From Shewanella psychrotolerans (GTDB taxonomy: Bacteria > Pseudomonadota > Gammaproteobacteria > Enterobacterales > Shewanellaceae), in NCBI RefSeq assembly GCF_019457595.1, contig NZ_CP080419.1, forward strand, positions 4,216,001 through 4,280,000: 64,000 nucleotides of DNA. Reading direction: 5' to 3'. A program made the translations under genes and the position numbers. Below the pieces are notes generated by a model. The model saw only the letters and a list, made by a program, of their open reading frames with translations. It did no database searches and was not told the origin of the DNA. Of the stretch, positions 47,889 through 56,356 are shown piece by piece; position 1 is the stretch's first letter; every line of letters starts with the position of its first letter.

Positions 47889-48419
47889 ATGTTTAAAAAC
47901 CTATTGAGCTGTTTTCTAGTCTTGTTCAGTTGCAACCTGCTGGCGGCCGATCTTGAAGATGAACTCAAGTCGAAGCCACGAACTAGCATTACTCTCGATT
48001 ACATTGCAGCAGAAAATGATCTCTATGGTATCACCCTAGCACCGAGTCATTACGACAGTAATTATTCCAACTGGGGTTATTACATAGGTTACGCTCAAAG
48101 CAAGAAGGAGGATATAGAGATAGAAGGTCCAGCTGAGGCCTATACACAAGAGATACTATGGCGCTTTGGGTTAAGCTATAGTCTTACTGCAAATCTTAGC
48201 CTCTACGGTGGAGCTAGCGCATATAGCAACGAATATGCTTATACCAATAGCTTCTCGCCACGTATCGTGGATGGTAAACCTCGCTGGGAAACGGATAAAG
48301 ACACGACCTGGGGAGCCGATATCGGACTGCGATACATTTTAGGCAAACATTTTACCCTTGGTGCAGGTTACAACTCTGCCACCGATTCTGCAGTATTAAG
48401 CCTAGGATATACGATGTAA
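47889..48419 (+). CDS. Exported protein, likely small outer-membrane beta-barrel
   Basis: The 176-residue protein (ATG at 47889, GAGAG upstream) starts with a signal peptide ending NLLAA and then shows alternating aromatic and polar stretches (SNWGYYIGYAQSK, LSLYGGASAYSNEYAYTN, LRYILGKHFTLGAGYNSATDSAVLSLGYTM) with a terminal aromatic-type strand. This is the pattern of a small outer-membrane barrel. I do not recognise a named family. Confidence 0.7.
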   Translation: MFKNLLSCFLVLFSCNLLAADLEDELKSKPRTSITLDYIAAENDLYGITLAPSHYDSNYSNWGYYIGYAQSKKEDIEIEGPAEAYTQEILWRFGLSYSLTANLSLYGGASAYSNEYAYTNSFSPRIVDGKPRWETDKDTTWGADIGLRYILGKHFTLGAGYNSATDSAVLSLGYTM

Positions 48420-48512
48420 GAATCGATAGAGCTTGAACTAGCTAGTGTTAATTTCAATTCAGTTTGTCTATGCTAAAGAGCTTAAACAGGCCTCTTTAAT
48501 TGGTTAACATCA

Positions 48513-49169
48513 ATGTATAAAACACTACAAAGCTGTGCTATCGCAGCGCTGATCCTCTTCGCCGTTCCTTCCTATGCAGAAGAGAGCACTCCAGAACAGA
48601 TGACCATAGTCACTCTAAAGAACGGGGCGACCGTCAAACTGAACGATGATTTCACCTGGGAATATGTGTTTCTAGAGACAACGCCCACAGAGGCCGCGGC
48701 AAAGACTCAAAGTGCTACGCCCACAACAGCTACCACTCAATCAACCACAGCAATAGCCGAACCAGTTACAGTGATCGCCACCGAAGCAGAGGTTGCCGGC
48801 ACGCTGACCAATAGCGCGATGGCACAATCCTCACTATTAAAATCAACAGCCAAAGGTGGCGTCAAAGTCAGTTTTATCAATAGCCAATGGGACAATGATG
48901 GCCGTCTTGGGCTTAACTTCGAACTAGCAAGTTCCAGCTCAGAAAACTACGTAGAAATTGAACTTGAAATCGGTTTCTTCGCCGACTCCGGGACACTCAT
49001 TAAGAAAGAAACCCTAAATGTATGGCAAGCCATTTTTAGAATGCCAGAAACCTATCTTCGCCGTGGACAGACACGCAACAGCGAAACCTTCTGGATTAAA
49101 GGCATAGATAAAACTCAATGGAACAAACAGCTAATGACTCTCAAAATCATCGATATGAGTTCACGATAA
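48513..49169 (+). CDS. DUF3157 family exported protein
   Basis: A 218-residue protein with a signal peptide (MYKTLQSCAIAALILFAVPSYA), an N-terminal VTLKNGATVKLNDDFTWEYV block typical of DUF3157, a Thr/Ala-rich linker (about 55-95) and a C-terminal beta-rich domain (VKVSFINSQWDNDGRLGLNFELAS). Function is unknown. It follows the barrel-like gene by about 90 bases and may be cotranscribed with it. Confidence 0.8.
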   Translation: MYKTLQSCAIAALILFAVPSYAEESTPEQMTIVTLKNGATVKLNDDFTWEYVFLETTPTEAAAKTQSATPTTATTQSTTAIAEPVTVIATEAEVAGTLTNSAMAQSSLLKSTAKGGVKVSFINSQWDNDGRLGLNFELASSSSENYVEIELEIGFFADSGTLIKKETLNVWQAIFRMPETYLRRGQTRNSETFWIKGIDKTQWNKQLMTLKIIDMSSR

Positions 49170-49173
49170 CACT

Positions 49174-49217
49174 TATCTACAACAAGCCCACTCTTGATAG
49201 TGGGCTTGTTGTAGATA
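49174..49217. repeat. Long perfect inverted repeat after the DUF3157 gene
   Basis: Arms of 19 bases pair perfectly around a six-base loop (left arm from 49174, right arm to 49217; core AACAAGCCCACT and AGTGGGCTTGTT). It starts four bases after the DUF3157 stop. The right side has no T-run, so it could be a terminator of unusual type, an mRNA 3' stabiliser or a mobile repeat. Confidence 0.75.
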
Positions 49218-49397
49218 CGAGGCTTAAAAATCACATCATGGTATCGGACATCTTTACTGCCACCATATGGCCTTTCGCACATATGATGCCCTCCACCGAT
49301 AATAACTACCTATTATCACAAATTCAGGCCTTCACAAATGCAGGAGTTCAAAGAGTGTAAGAGGTATTGGCAGGCTTCCAACTAAAATCAATCCAGT

Positions 49398-49422
49398 AAA
49401 AAAGGGCCATTAAGCCCTTTTA
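49398..49422 (-). terminator. Terminator of the hutU-hutH operon
   Basis: On the minus strand AAAAGGGCTTAATGGCCCTTTTTT forms a short hairpin with T-run, 20 bases after the hutH stop. Confidence 0.75.
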
Positions 49423-49443
49423 AATGCAAATAAACCAATACTA

Positions 49444-50976
49444 CTATAAGCTCGGCATAGTGCCTGCGGGCAAGTAAGCATTGAAGCTTGCCGTCATCAG
49501 CAGATCCGTCGCCGCCTCGATATCAGGACCGAAGAAACGATCCTTATCGTAGTAAGTGACTAATTCACGCAGCTCAGCTTTCGCTGTCGCTACCGCAACA
49601 CTGGGTTGCAATGGCGCTCTGAAATCAAGCCCCTGCGCTGCAGCGAGTAACTCAATCGCCAGCACACCACGGGTGTTCTCTGACATATCACGTAGACGAC
49701 GGGCAGCAAACGTGGCCATCGACACGTGATCTTCCTGGTTAGCCGATGTCGGTAAACTATCAACCGATGCTGGGTGCGCATAAGTCTTGTTCTCTGATGC
49801 CAACGCCGCCGCAGTCACCTGAGCAATCATAAAGCCAGAGTTTACGCCGCCATTCTCAACTAAGAAGGGTGGCAACTTAGACAGATTCGAATCAATCAAC
49901 AACGCGATACGACGCTCGGCAATCGAGCCAAGCTCGGCAATCGCTATCGCCAAGTTATCGGCAGCCATTGCCACAGGTTCAGCGTGAAAATTCCCACCCG
50001 AGATGATATCGCCAGTATCTTGGAACACTAATGGGTTATCGGTCACGCCATTAGCCTCAACAGCAAGCACGTCGGCAGCATGTCGGATCTGGGTTAAACA
50101 TGCCCCCAATACCTGCGGCTGGCAACGCAGTGAGTAAGGGTCTTGCACCTTATCACAGTTAACATGATCTAAGCTGATCTCCGACTCTTCACCTAATAGA
50201 TGACGGAAAATCGCCGCCGAATCAATTTGGCCTTTTTGGCCACGCGCCGCATGAATACGAGGATCGAACGGACTACGACTGCCCATTGCCGCTTCGACAC
50301 TCATGGCACCAATTACCGAGCTAGCGGCAAATAGATCTTCTGCGTTAAACAGTCCTTCCAGCGCTAATGCGGTCGATGCCTGAGTACCGTTAAGTAGCGC
50401 TAAACCTTCTTTCGCCGCTAGCTCAATGGGTTTAAGACCTGCGATCTCTAATCCTTCAGCCGCTGAAATCAGCTCACCACGGTAGCTCACCTCACCTTCG
50501 CCAAGCAGCGGCAAACACATGTGTGACAGCGGCGCTAAATCACCTGATGCTCCCACCGAGCCTTTCTCTGGCACGCAAGGGTAGACTTCGGCATTAACCA
50601 AAGCGATAAGGAAGTTGATCACCTCAAGGCGGATACCCGAAAAACCACGGCTTAACGAGTTAATTTTCAGCACCATCATCAAGCGCACGGTCGCATCTTG
50701 CATATACTGGCCAGTACCCGCAGCGTGAGACAGCACAATAGAGCGCTGCAGCAATTGCAGATCTTGAGTACCAATTTTTGTGTTGGCCAATAGCCCAAAA
50801 CCGGTATTGATACCGTATACTGTGCGGCCTTCATCTAATACTTTTTGTACTAGCCCAGCACTGGTATTGATATCGGCAATCGCACTCGGACATAGCTCAA
50901 GGCTAACTTTGTTGCGGCTAATTCCGCGCAGCTGTTCTAGGCTAAGGGTGCCAGGTTTTAACACTAAATGACTCAT
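49444..50976 (-). CDS. hutH: Histidine ammonia-lyase
   Basis: First enzyme of histidine breakdown, giving urocanate and ammonia. The 510-residue protein has the GSVGASGDLAPL motif, whose Ala-Ser-Gly forms the MIO prosthetic group, and the family stretches YGINTGFG, QDPYSLRCQPQVLGA and SANQEDHVSM. It follows hutU by 28 bases on the minus strand in one transcript. Confidence 0.98.
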   Translation of the reverse strand: MSHLVLKPGTLSLEQLRGISRNKVSLELCPSAIADINTSAGLVQKVLDEGRTVYGINTGFGLLANTKIGTQDLQLLQRSIVLSHAAGTGQYMQDATVRLMMVLKINSLSRGFSGIRLEVINFLIALVNAEVYPCVPEKGSVGASGDLAPLSHMCLPLLGEGEVSYRGELISAAEGLEIAGLKPIELAAKEGLALLNGTQASTALALEGLFNAEDLFAASSVIGAMSVEAAMGSRSPFDPRIHAARGQKGQIDSAAIFRHLLGEESEISLDHVNCDKVQDPYSLRCQPQVLGACLTQIRHAADVLAVEANGVTDNPLVFQDTGDIISGGNFHAEPVAMAADNLAIAIAELGSIAERRIALLIDSNLSKLPPFLVENGGVNSGFMIAQVTAAALASENKTYAHPASVDSLPTSANQEDHVSMATFAARRLRDMSENTRGVLAIELLAAAQGLDFRAPLQPSVAVATAKAELRELVTYYDKDRFFGPDIEAATDLLMTASFNAYLPAGTMPSL

Positions 50977-51004
50977 GAATTCTTGCCTCTATTTATTATT
51001 GTTA

Positions 51005-52696
51005 TTATTTATTCTGTGTAGCGAGCATCGGCAGATCTAAGCCCTGCTCTGCAGCGCACTGCTTAGCAAGCTCGTAACCCGCATCGGCGTGACGCATCAC
51101 CCCTGTTGCAGGGTCATTCCAAAGCACTCGACCTAAACGCACGGCGGCATCATCGCTACCATCGGCCACAATCACCACACCCGAGTGCTGACTAAAGCCC
51201 ATGCCTACACCACCACCGTGATGCAAGGAGACCCACGTAGCGCCACTAGCAGTATTTAATAGTGCATTCATCAATGGCCAATCCGATACCGCATCGCTGC
51301 CATCAAGCATAGATTCGGTTTCTCGGTTAGGGCTGGCAACAGAGCCTGAATCTAGGTGATCGCGACCAATCACTATTGGCGCCGACAACTTACCATTTTT
51401 AACCATCTCGTTGAATGCCAACGCTAAACGTGCACGATCTTTTAGCCCCACCCAACAGATACGCGCTGGTAAACCTTGGAACGCAATACGTTCACGCGCC
51501 ATATCCAGCCAGTTATGTAGCTGAGGGTTATCAGGAATAAGCTCTTTAACCTTAGCGTCTGTCTTATAGATATCTTCAGGATCGCCAGACAATGCCGCCC
51601 AGCGGAATGGACCAATACCTTCACAAAACAGCGGACGCACATAGGCGGGCACGAAACCGGGGAAGTCGAATGCATTTTCAACCCCCTCTTCGAACGCCAT
51701 CTGACGAATATTATTACCGTAATCGGTCGTCGCTGCGCCTGCCGCTTGCAGCGCTAGCATCGCCTTAACCTGCACCGCCATCGATTGTTTGGCCGCCTTA
51801 ACGACCGCAGCTTCATCTTTTTGGCGCATCTGGGCAGCGTACTCTAGCGTCCAGCCTTGTGGCAGATAACCGTTGAGCGGATCATGAGCAGAGGTTTGAT
51901 CCGTCACCACATCAGGGGTAATTCCGCGCTCGACCAGCTCGGCAAACACATCAGCGGCATTAGCCAGTAAGCCTACGGACACTGGAGTGCCAGCTTTGTT
52001 AGCTTCATCGATCATCGCTAAGGCTTCATCTAGGTTAGTGGCCTTTTTATCCACATAGCGGGTACGTAGACGGAAATCGATACGCGTCTCATCGACCTCA
52101 CAAGCCAACACAGAATAACCCGCCATGGTACCAGCCAAAGGTTGCGCTCCACCCATGCCTCCAAGCCCGCCCGTTAAGATCCACTTGCCCTTCGACTCGC
52201 CACCAAAATGCTGCTTCGCCATGGCGACGAAGGTTTCATAGGTACCCTGAACTATGCCTTGGGAGCCAATATAGATCCAAGAACCCGCAGTCATCTGGCC
52301 ATACATGGCCAACCCTTTCTTATCTAATTCGTTAAAGTGTTCCCAATTAGCCCAGTGTGGCACTAAGTTTGAGTTAGCAATGATCACTCGTGGTGCATTA
52401 TTATGGGTCTTGAATACGCCCACAGGCTTACCAGACTGTACCAACAAGGTTTCGTCATCTTCTAGGCGCTGTAGCACCTCGATGATCTTGTCATAGCACT
52501 GCCAATCACGCGCCGCTCGGCCAATACCACCATAAACCACGAGGTCCTCTGGACGCTCGGCCACATCGGGATGAAGATTGTTCATCAACATACGCATCGG
52601 CGCTTCGGTAAGCCAACTCTTACAGCTTAATGTGCTGCCGTGTGGCGCGATAATGCGACGACTAGGATCGTGTCTTTTATCCAAATTCTTATCCAT
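51005..52696 (-). CDS. hutU: Urocanate hydratase
   Basis: Second enzyme of histidine breakdown, converting urocanate to imidazolone propionate with tightly bound NAD+. The 563-residue protein has the motifs NNLHPDVAERPEDLVVYGG, GQMTAGSWIYIGSQGIVQGT, GGLGGMGGAQPLA and a C-terminal HHGGGVGMGFSQHSG. Length fits the family (about 555). It lies downstream of hutC on the minus strand, with a 127-base gap in which no operator is obvious. Confidence 0.98.
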   Translation of the reverse strand: MDKNLDKRHDPSRRIIAPHGSTLSCKSWLTEAPMRMLMNNLHPDVAERPEDLVVYGGIGRAARDWQCYDKIIEVLQRLEDDETLLVQSGKPVGVFKTHNNAPRVIIANSNLVPHWANWEHFNELDKKGLAMYGQMTAGSWIYIGSQGIVQGTYETFVAMAKQHFGGESKGKWILTGGLGGMGGAQPLAGTMAGYSVLACEVDETRIDFRLRTRYVDKKATNLDEALAMIDEANKAGTPVSVGLLANAADVFAELVERGITPDVVTDQTSAHDPLNGYLPQGWTLEYAAQMRQKDEAAVVKAAKQSMAVQVKAMLALQAAGAATTDYGNNIRQMAFEEGVENAFDFPGFVPAYVRPLFCEGIGPFRWAALSGDPEDIYKTDAKVKELIPDNPQLHNWLDMARERIAFQGLPARICWVGLKDRARLALAFNEMVKNGKLSAPIVIGRDHLDSGSVASPNRETESMLDGSDAVSDWPLMNALLNTASGATWVSLHHGGGVGMGFSQHSGVVIVADGSDDAAVRLGRVLWNDPATGVMRHADAGYELAKQCAAEQGLDLPMLATQNK

Positions 52697-52823
52697 TTTT
52701 AACTTACCTCAATCTGTTTTTATCTCATCGACTTAACTTAATTTTTATCGTTATTTTTGCTTTAGCCTGTTACCTCTCGGGCTTATGGGACACAGGTAAT
52801 CCCTTGAAATCTGGTGAGCTGAT

Positions 52824-53531
52824 TTAGCGATTAAAGGTCAAATGACCACCCAAACGGAAACGGCTACCCGGGTGAATCAAACGCGCAAAGCTCACCACAC
52901 CTTGACGTGACCAGGTGCGGCGCAATATCTGTAAACAGGGCTCACCGCCTTCAATTTGCAACGCATGTTGCTGGGCATCATTAGGCACGACCGCCTCGAT
53001 GATATGACGCGCTTCGGTCAATGGCGCCACAAATGACAGGTATTCATGGGGCGTTTGCAAGGCATAATCTTGCTCAAGATAATGGGGCACTAATTGTGGA
53101 TTAACGAAACGCTCCTCCAACTGTAATGGCAAGCCCTGTTCGCAATGAACCAACACGGAATAAAAGACAGGGCTCCCCTCTTCGAGCCCCAACGCAATCG
53201 CGATAGGTGCCAACGCCGCTATTTGAGTGAGCTCAAGCTGCTTAACACTGTAGCCATGGCCTCGATCTTTAATCTCATCGGCAATATTGCGAATCGCCAT
53301 CATAGAAGATTGCGATTTGAGTCCCGCTACAAAAGTGCCTAACCCTTGAGAGCGCTCAAGCACACCCGATTCACTCAGCTCAGTCAGTGCCCGTCTGGCC
53401 GTCATGCGACTACACTCAAACAGCTCGGCTAACTGATTTTCAGACGGCACGCGGCTATGTTGTTGCCACTCACCCGACTCAACCTTAGTCAAAATAAACT
53501 GTTTAATTTCGGCAAACTTGGGCGTAGCCAT
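52824..53531 (-). CDS. hutC: Histidine utilisation repressor HutC
   Basis: A GntR-family repressor that responds to urocanate. The 235-residue protein has a winged helix-turn-helix N-terminus (RVPSENQLAELFECSRMTARRALTELSESGVLERSQGLGTFVAG) and a UTRA effector domain with PVFYSVLVHCEQGLPLQLEERFVNP, in the HutC subgroup. It is divergent from hutI, and a palindrome at 53635-53648 in the shared promoter region is its likely operator. Confidence 0.95.
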   Translation of the reverse strand: MATPKFAEIKQFILTKVESGEWQQHSRVPSENQLAELFECSRMTARRALTELSESGVLERSQGLGTFVAGLKSQSSMMAIRNIADEIKDRGHGYSVKQLELTQIAALAPIAIALGLEEGSPVFYSVLVHCEQGLPLQLEERFVNPQLVPHYLEQDYALQTPHEYLSFVAPLTEARHIIEAVVPNDAQQHALQIEGGEPCLQILRRTWSRQGVVSFARLIHPGSRFRLGGHLTFNR

Positions 53532-53623
53532 CTAAGCTCCTTAACGCTCATAATCTGTTCTCAACGCCATGATTGCGCATCAAGTAACACCGATATCACT
53601 TTTCAAATGGTGAAAATTACCGC

Positions 53624-53648
53624 TATAATCCTAGCTTGTATATACAAG
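53624..53648. promoter_or_regulatory. hutC-hutI promoter region with HutC operator
   Basis: A perfect 14-bp palindrome CTTGTATATACAAG (53635-53648) lies five bases after a TATAAT (-10 for hutI at 53624-53629), so a repressor bound there would block the transcription start. The sequence matches the HutC operator type known from Pseudomonas (CTTGTATGTACAAG, from memory). Its place between the divergent genes suggests it controls both. Confidence 0.82.
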
Positions 53649-53716
53649 TAAACACAAGCTAGCTCACACAAATTTATTGTCGCGACCAACCGGCGTTGCA
53701 GCTTGAGGGGAAAACT

Positions 53717-54943
53717 ATGTCTTGGGATCAAGTTTGGATTGACGTCAACATTGCGACAATGGATCCAGAAATTTCAGCGCCTTACGGTGCAATCACCGAT
53801 GCCGCTCTCGCAGTAAAAGAGGGCAAAATAGCTTGGTTAGGTCCCCGCTGTGAGCTGCCTGAATTCGACGTATTGTCAACGCCAGTTTACAGGGGCAAAG
53901 GCGGTTGGCTGACTCCAGGGATCATCGATGCCCACACTCATTTAGTGTTTGCGGGCAATCGCGCCAACGAGTTTGAACTACGTCTGCAAGGCGCCAGCTA
54001 CGAAGAGATTGCACGGGCTGGCGGCGGTATCATCTCGACGGTAAAAGCCTGCCGCGAAGCATCTGAAGCGGAACTATTTGAGCTAGGCCGTCAACGCCTC
54101 AATGCCCTCGCCAAAGAGGGGGTAACCACGGTCGAGATAAAATCGGGATACGGCCTAGATACCGACACCGAGCTAAAGCTACTGAGAGTCGCCCGAGAGC
54201 TTGGCAAGCATCATCATGTGGATGTAAAAACTACATTTTTAGGCGCCCATGCGATTCCACCAGAATATAAAAACGATAGCGATGCTTATGTGGATCTCGT
54301 TATCGACGAGATGCTACCGGCGGTGATAGCTGAAAACCTTGCCGATGCCGTCGATGTGTTTTGCGAAAATATCGCCTTTAGCCTAGCGCAAACCGAGCGC
54401 GTATTAAGCGCAGCCAAAGCAGCAGGGCTTGATATTAAGCTTCATGCTGAGCAGCTATCTAACTTAGGCGGCTCGGCTATGGCCGCCAAACTGGGCGCTA
54501 AATCGGTGGATCATATCGAATACTTAGACGAAGCGGGCGTAAAGGCCCTCAGTGAAAGCGGTACCTGTGCCACCCTGCTCCCAGGCGCGTACTACTTCCT
54601 GCGCGAAACCCAGATGCCGCCCATCGATTTATTACGCCAATACCAAGTGCCTATGGTGATCGCCAGCGATTACAACCCCGGATCATCACCGCTGTGTTCG
54701 AGCCTATTGATGCTCAACATGGGTTGCACCCTGTTCCGTTTAACGCCAGAAGAAGCCTTAGCCGGTATGACCCGTAACGCCGCCAAGGCGCTGGGTATTG
54801 AAGAGAGTGTCGGCGTACTACGCGCAGGCATGCAAGCCGACTTCTGTCATTGGGATGTCACCACCCCTGCGGCGCTCGCCTACAGTTATGGTGTTAATGT
54901 GTGTAAGGATGTGGTGAAGAAAGGCCGATTAGTGCATCAATAA
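53717..54943 (+). CDS. hutI: Imidazolonepropionase
   Basis: Third enzyme of histidine breakdown, hydrolysing imidazolone propionate to formimidoyl-glutamate. The 408-residue amidohydrolase (ATG at 53717, GAGGGG upstream) has the metal site DAHTHLVFAGNR, the KSGYGLD motif, LGAHAIPPE, KLHAEQLSN, DHIEYLDE and SDYNPGSSP. An upstream TTG would add seven residues and is not needed. Single plus-strand gene divergent from hutC. Confidence 0.98.
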   Translation: MSWDQVWIDVNIATMDPEISAPYGAITDAALAVKEGKIAWLGPRCELPEFDVLSTPVYRGKGGWLTPGIIDAHTHLVFAGNRANEFELRLQGASYEEIARAGGGIISTVKACREASEAELFELGRQRLNALAKEGVTTVEIKSGYGLDTDTELKLLRVARELGKHHHVDVKTTFLGAHAIPPEYKNDSDAYVDLVIDEMLPAVIAENLADAVDVFCENIAFSLAQTERVLSAAKAAGLDIKLHAEQLSNLGGSAMAAKLGAKSVDHIEYLDEAGVKALSESGTCATLLPGAYYFLRETQMPPIDLLRQYQVPMVIASDYNPGSSPLCSSLLMLNMGCTLFRLTPEEALAGMTRNAAKALGIEESVGVLRAGMQADFCHWDVTTPAALAYSYGVNVCKDVVKKGRLVHQ

Positions 54944-55034
54944 CCTTAGCTTAGCCGAAAGAGAGTTGATACTTGTTTTAGGGTTAGATAACCATGGCCT
55001 ATTAGTTATCTTATTGCCTGCTGCCGCAGCTGCA

Positions 55035-55158
55035 GTATAGGGACATACAAATGTCGTGATCACATGGATGTGAAAGAACGACCTCATGTGCAGATACCGC
55101 CTCGACACGCGGTAAATATGTCCCTATACGCTCCACGAAAACATCCATGTTTTCGTGG
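55035..55158. repeat. Nested inverted-repeat element
   Basis: GTATAGGGACATA (55035-55047) is inverted perfectly as TATGTCCCTATAC (55117-55129) around a 69-base middle that holds a smaller palindrome CACAT-GG-ATGTG (55061-55072). Directly after it is a second perfect hairpin, CCACGAAAACAT-CC-ATGTTTTCGTGG (55133-55158). Such structure with no ORF in a 416-base gap (54944-55359) is typical of a miniature mobile or REP-like element. No other copy was noticed in the window. Confidence 0.75.
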
Positions 55159-55359
55159 GTCTCAGCCGTATCAACACCTCGTCATCCATCTCTTCGATTT
55201 AACTTAGATGATAAAAACACCTAGGGCTAAAAATATGGAAAAGTGATAAATTTCAGCGTGATAAAAGGCATACCACCGGACATATAATCACCACATTCGT
55301 ATACCGAATACAGTACCCAACGTGGATGTTCAATGTCCAATAATCCTGCTAATCGCTAA

Positions 55360-55659
55360 CTAGGGGCGCAGTAGCTGAAGCCATTCATCGGCAAATGCCA
55401 AAATAAATTTATAGGAGTGGTCATCTGACAGGGTGATTTTAATCGCATCTGTGGTGACGGGAATAAAGCCGCCACCCGTCGCGACGCATTTCTCGATTTT
55501 AGATACCGATTGTCTATCGAGTTTATAGGGACCTAAGCCAAACTCAGTGTTGTAAGGCTCAAAATGGATATCACTTTCAGTGACCCAAAACTTACCATCT
55601 GCGCGTGCGACGCCATTTTGAATGGTGGCATTTGACGACTTAATTACGGATTGTTGCAT
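55360..55659 (-). CDS. Small protein, possibly GRAM/PH-like
   Basis: The 99-residue protein from the ATG at 55659 (GGAGGGG six to eight bases upstream) reads as a beta-rich domain: NGVARADGKFWVTESDIHFEPYNTEFGLGPYKLDRQSVSKIEK and ITLSDDHSYKFILAFADEWLQLL, which resembles GRAM-type domains that bind lipids. No signal or membrane segment is seen. An earlier ATG at 55719 would add a hydrophobic leader without a ribosome site. Function unknown. Confidence 0.65.
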   Translation of the reverse strand: MQQSVIKSSNATIQNGVARADGKFWVTESDIHFEPYNTEFGLGPYKLDRQSVSKIEKCVATGGGFIPVTTDAIKITLSDDHSYKFILAFADEWLQLLRP

Positions 55660-55752
55660 GGCTTCCCCTCCATAGGAAAGAGTAAAGTAGAGCATCAAAA
55701 TTATAAGACTCATTGGCAAAAATCAATCGCCCAACCTCAAAAAAGTTGCTTA

Positions 55753-55980
55753 TTACTTAGTGGCTTTAACTTTACAACAAGCACTACCTTGTTGAATGGG
55801 CGGGCACTTGACTGTGCCATAGGAGCAAAATACACAGCAGTCACCGACAAGTGGCTTGAGGATCTGATGGCACCCAGTACATTCATAAAAAAATTGGCAG
55901 GCATCGGTTGGCATAACCTCCCACTTACTGGTACCACACAAAGGACAAGTAATTTTAGACGCTAATTCAATTGAGTTCAT
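55753..55980 (-). CDS. Small cysteine-rich zinc-ribbon protein (GDCC motif)
   Basis: The 75-residue protein from the ATG at 55980 (GGGAG five bases before) has CPLCG and CTGC pairs that make a zinc ribbon and a C-terminal GDCCVFCSYGTVKCPPIQ block with five Cys, known from a widespread family of small uncharacterised proteins that often lie near metal-resistance genes. It is the upstream neighbour of the GRAM-like gene on the same strand. Metal binding is inferred. Confidence 0.8.
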   Translation of the reverse strand: MNSIELASKITCPLCGTSKWEVMPTDACQFFYECTGCHQILKPLVGDCCVFCSYGTVKCPPIQQGSACCKVKATK

Positions 55981-56035
55981 CGCCACTCCCAAATATCGAT
56001 AGTGATGATTCTGGCTGCACCAGTTTACGACTGAG

Positions 56036-56302
56036 TCATATCAACGGTAAAACCTCCTCATTGGGTGCGCTGATCGCTGCAAATTCATCCTTGTGCTCAT
56101 GAATAAAATCTTCCATAAACCAAGCGCAGAAATTGTGGCGACCATCGACCTCAGCCTTGCTGTAAATAGAGGAAGCCTGTTGGCGCACCGTTTTCTCTTT
56201 GGTCTACCTAACCTCGACTCGCTCTTTACAAATTAAGCCTTTTAACAAAAAATCGACCAGCGCCTCACGCGAGTAAACTCCCGAAGAATAATACTAATCA
56301 GC
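56036..56302 (-). pseudogene. Remnant of an unrecognised gene with in-frame stops
   Basis: One minus-strand frame reads YYSSGVYSREALVDFLLKGL, then a further ICKERVEVR before a TAG stop, and continues in the same frame for about 60 codons (KEKTVRQQASSIYSKAEVDG and CAWFMEDFIHEHKDEF) to a TGA at 56036. A further TAG stands just before YYSSG. The composition looks protein-like and continuous, so it is probably a decayed gene interrupted by stop codons. I do not recognise the family. Confidence 0.55.
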
Positions 56303-56356
56303 TCAAGAAAGCGATCACATCTTTACACTAACTCAAAACGAATGAATGATGGAATA

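Noticed and set aside
49118..49360. 80-codon plus-strand frame overlapping the end of the DUF3157 gene
   Set aside because: It runs through the 19-bp hairpin, lacks a ribosome site and has no protein-like pattern.
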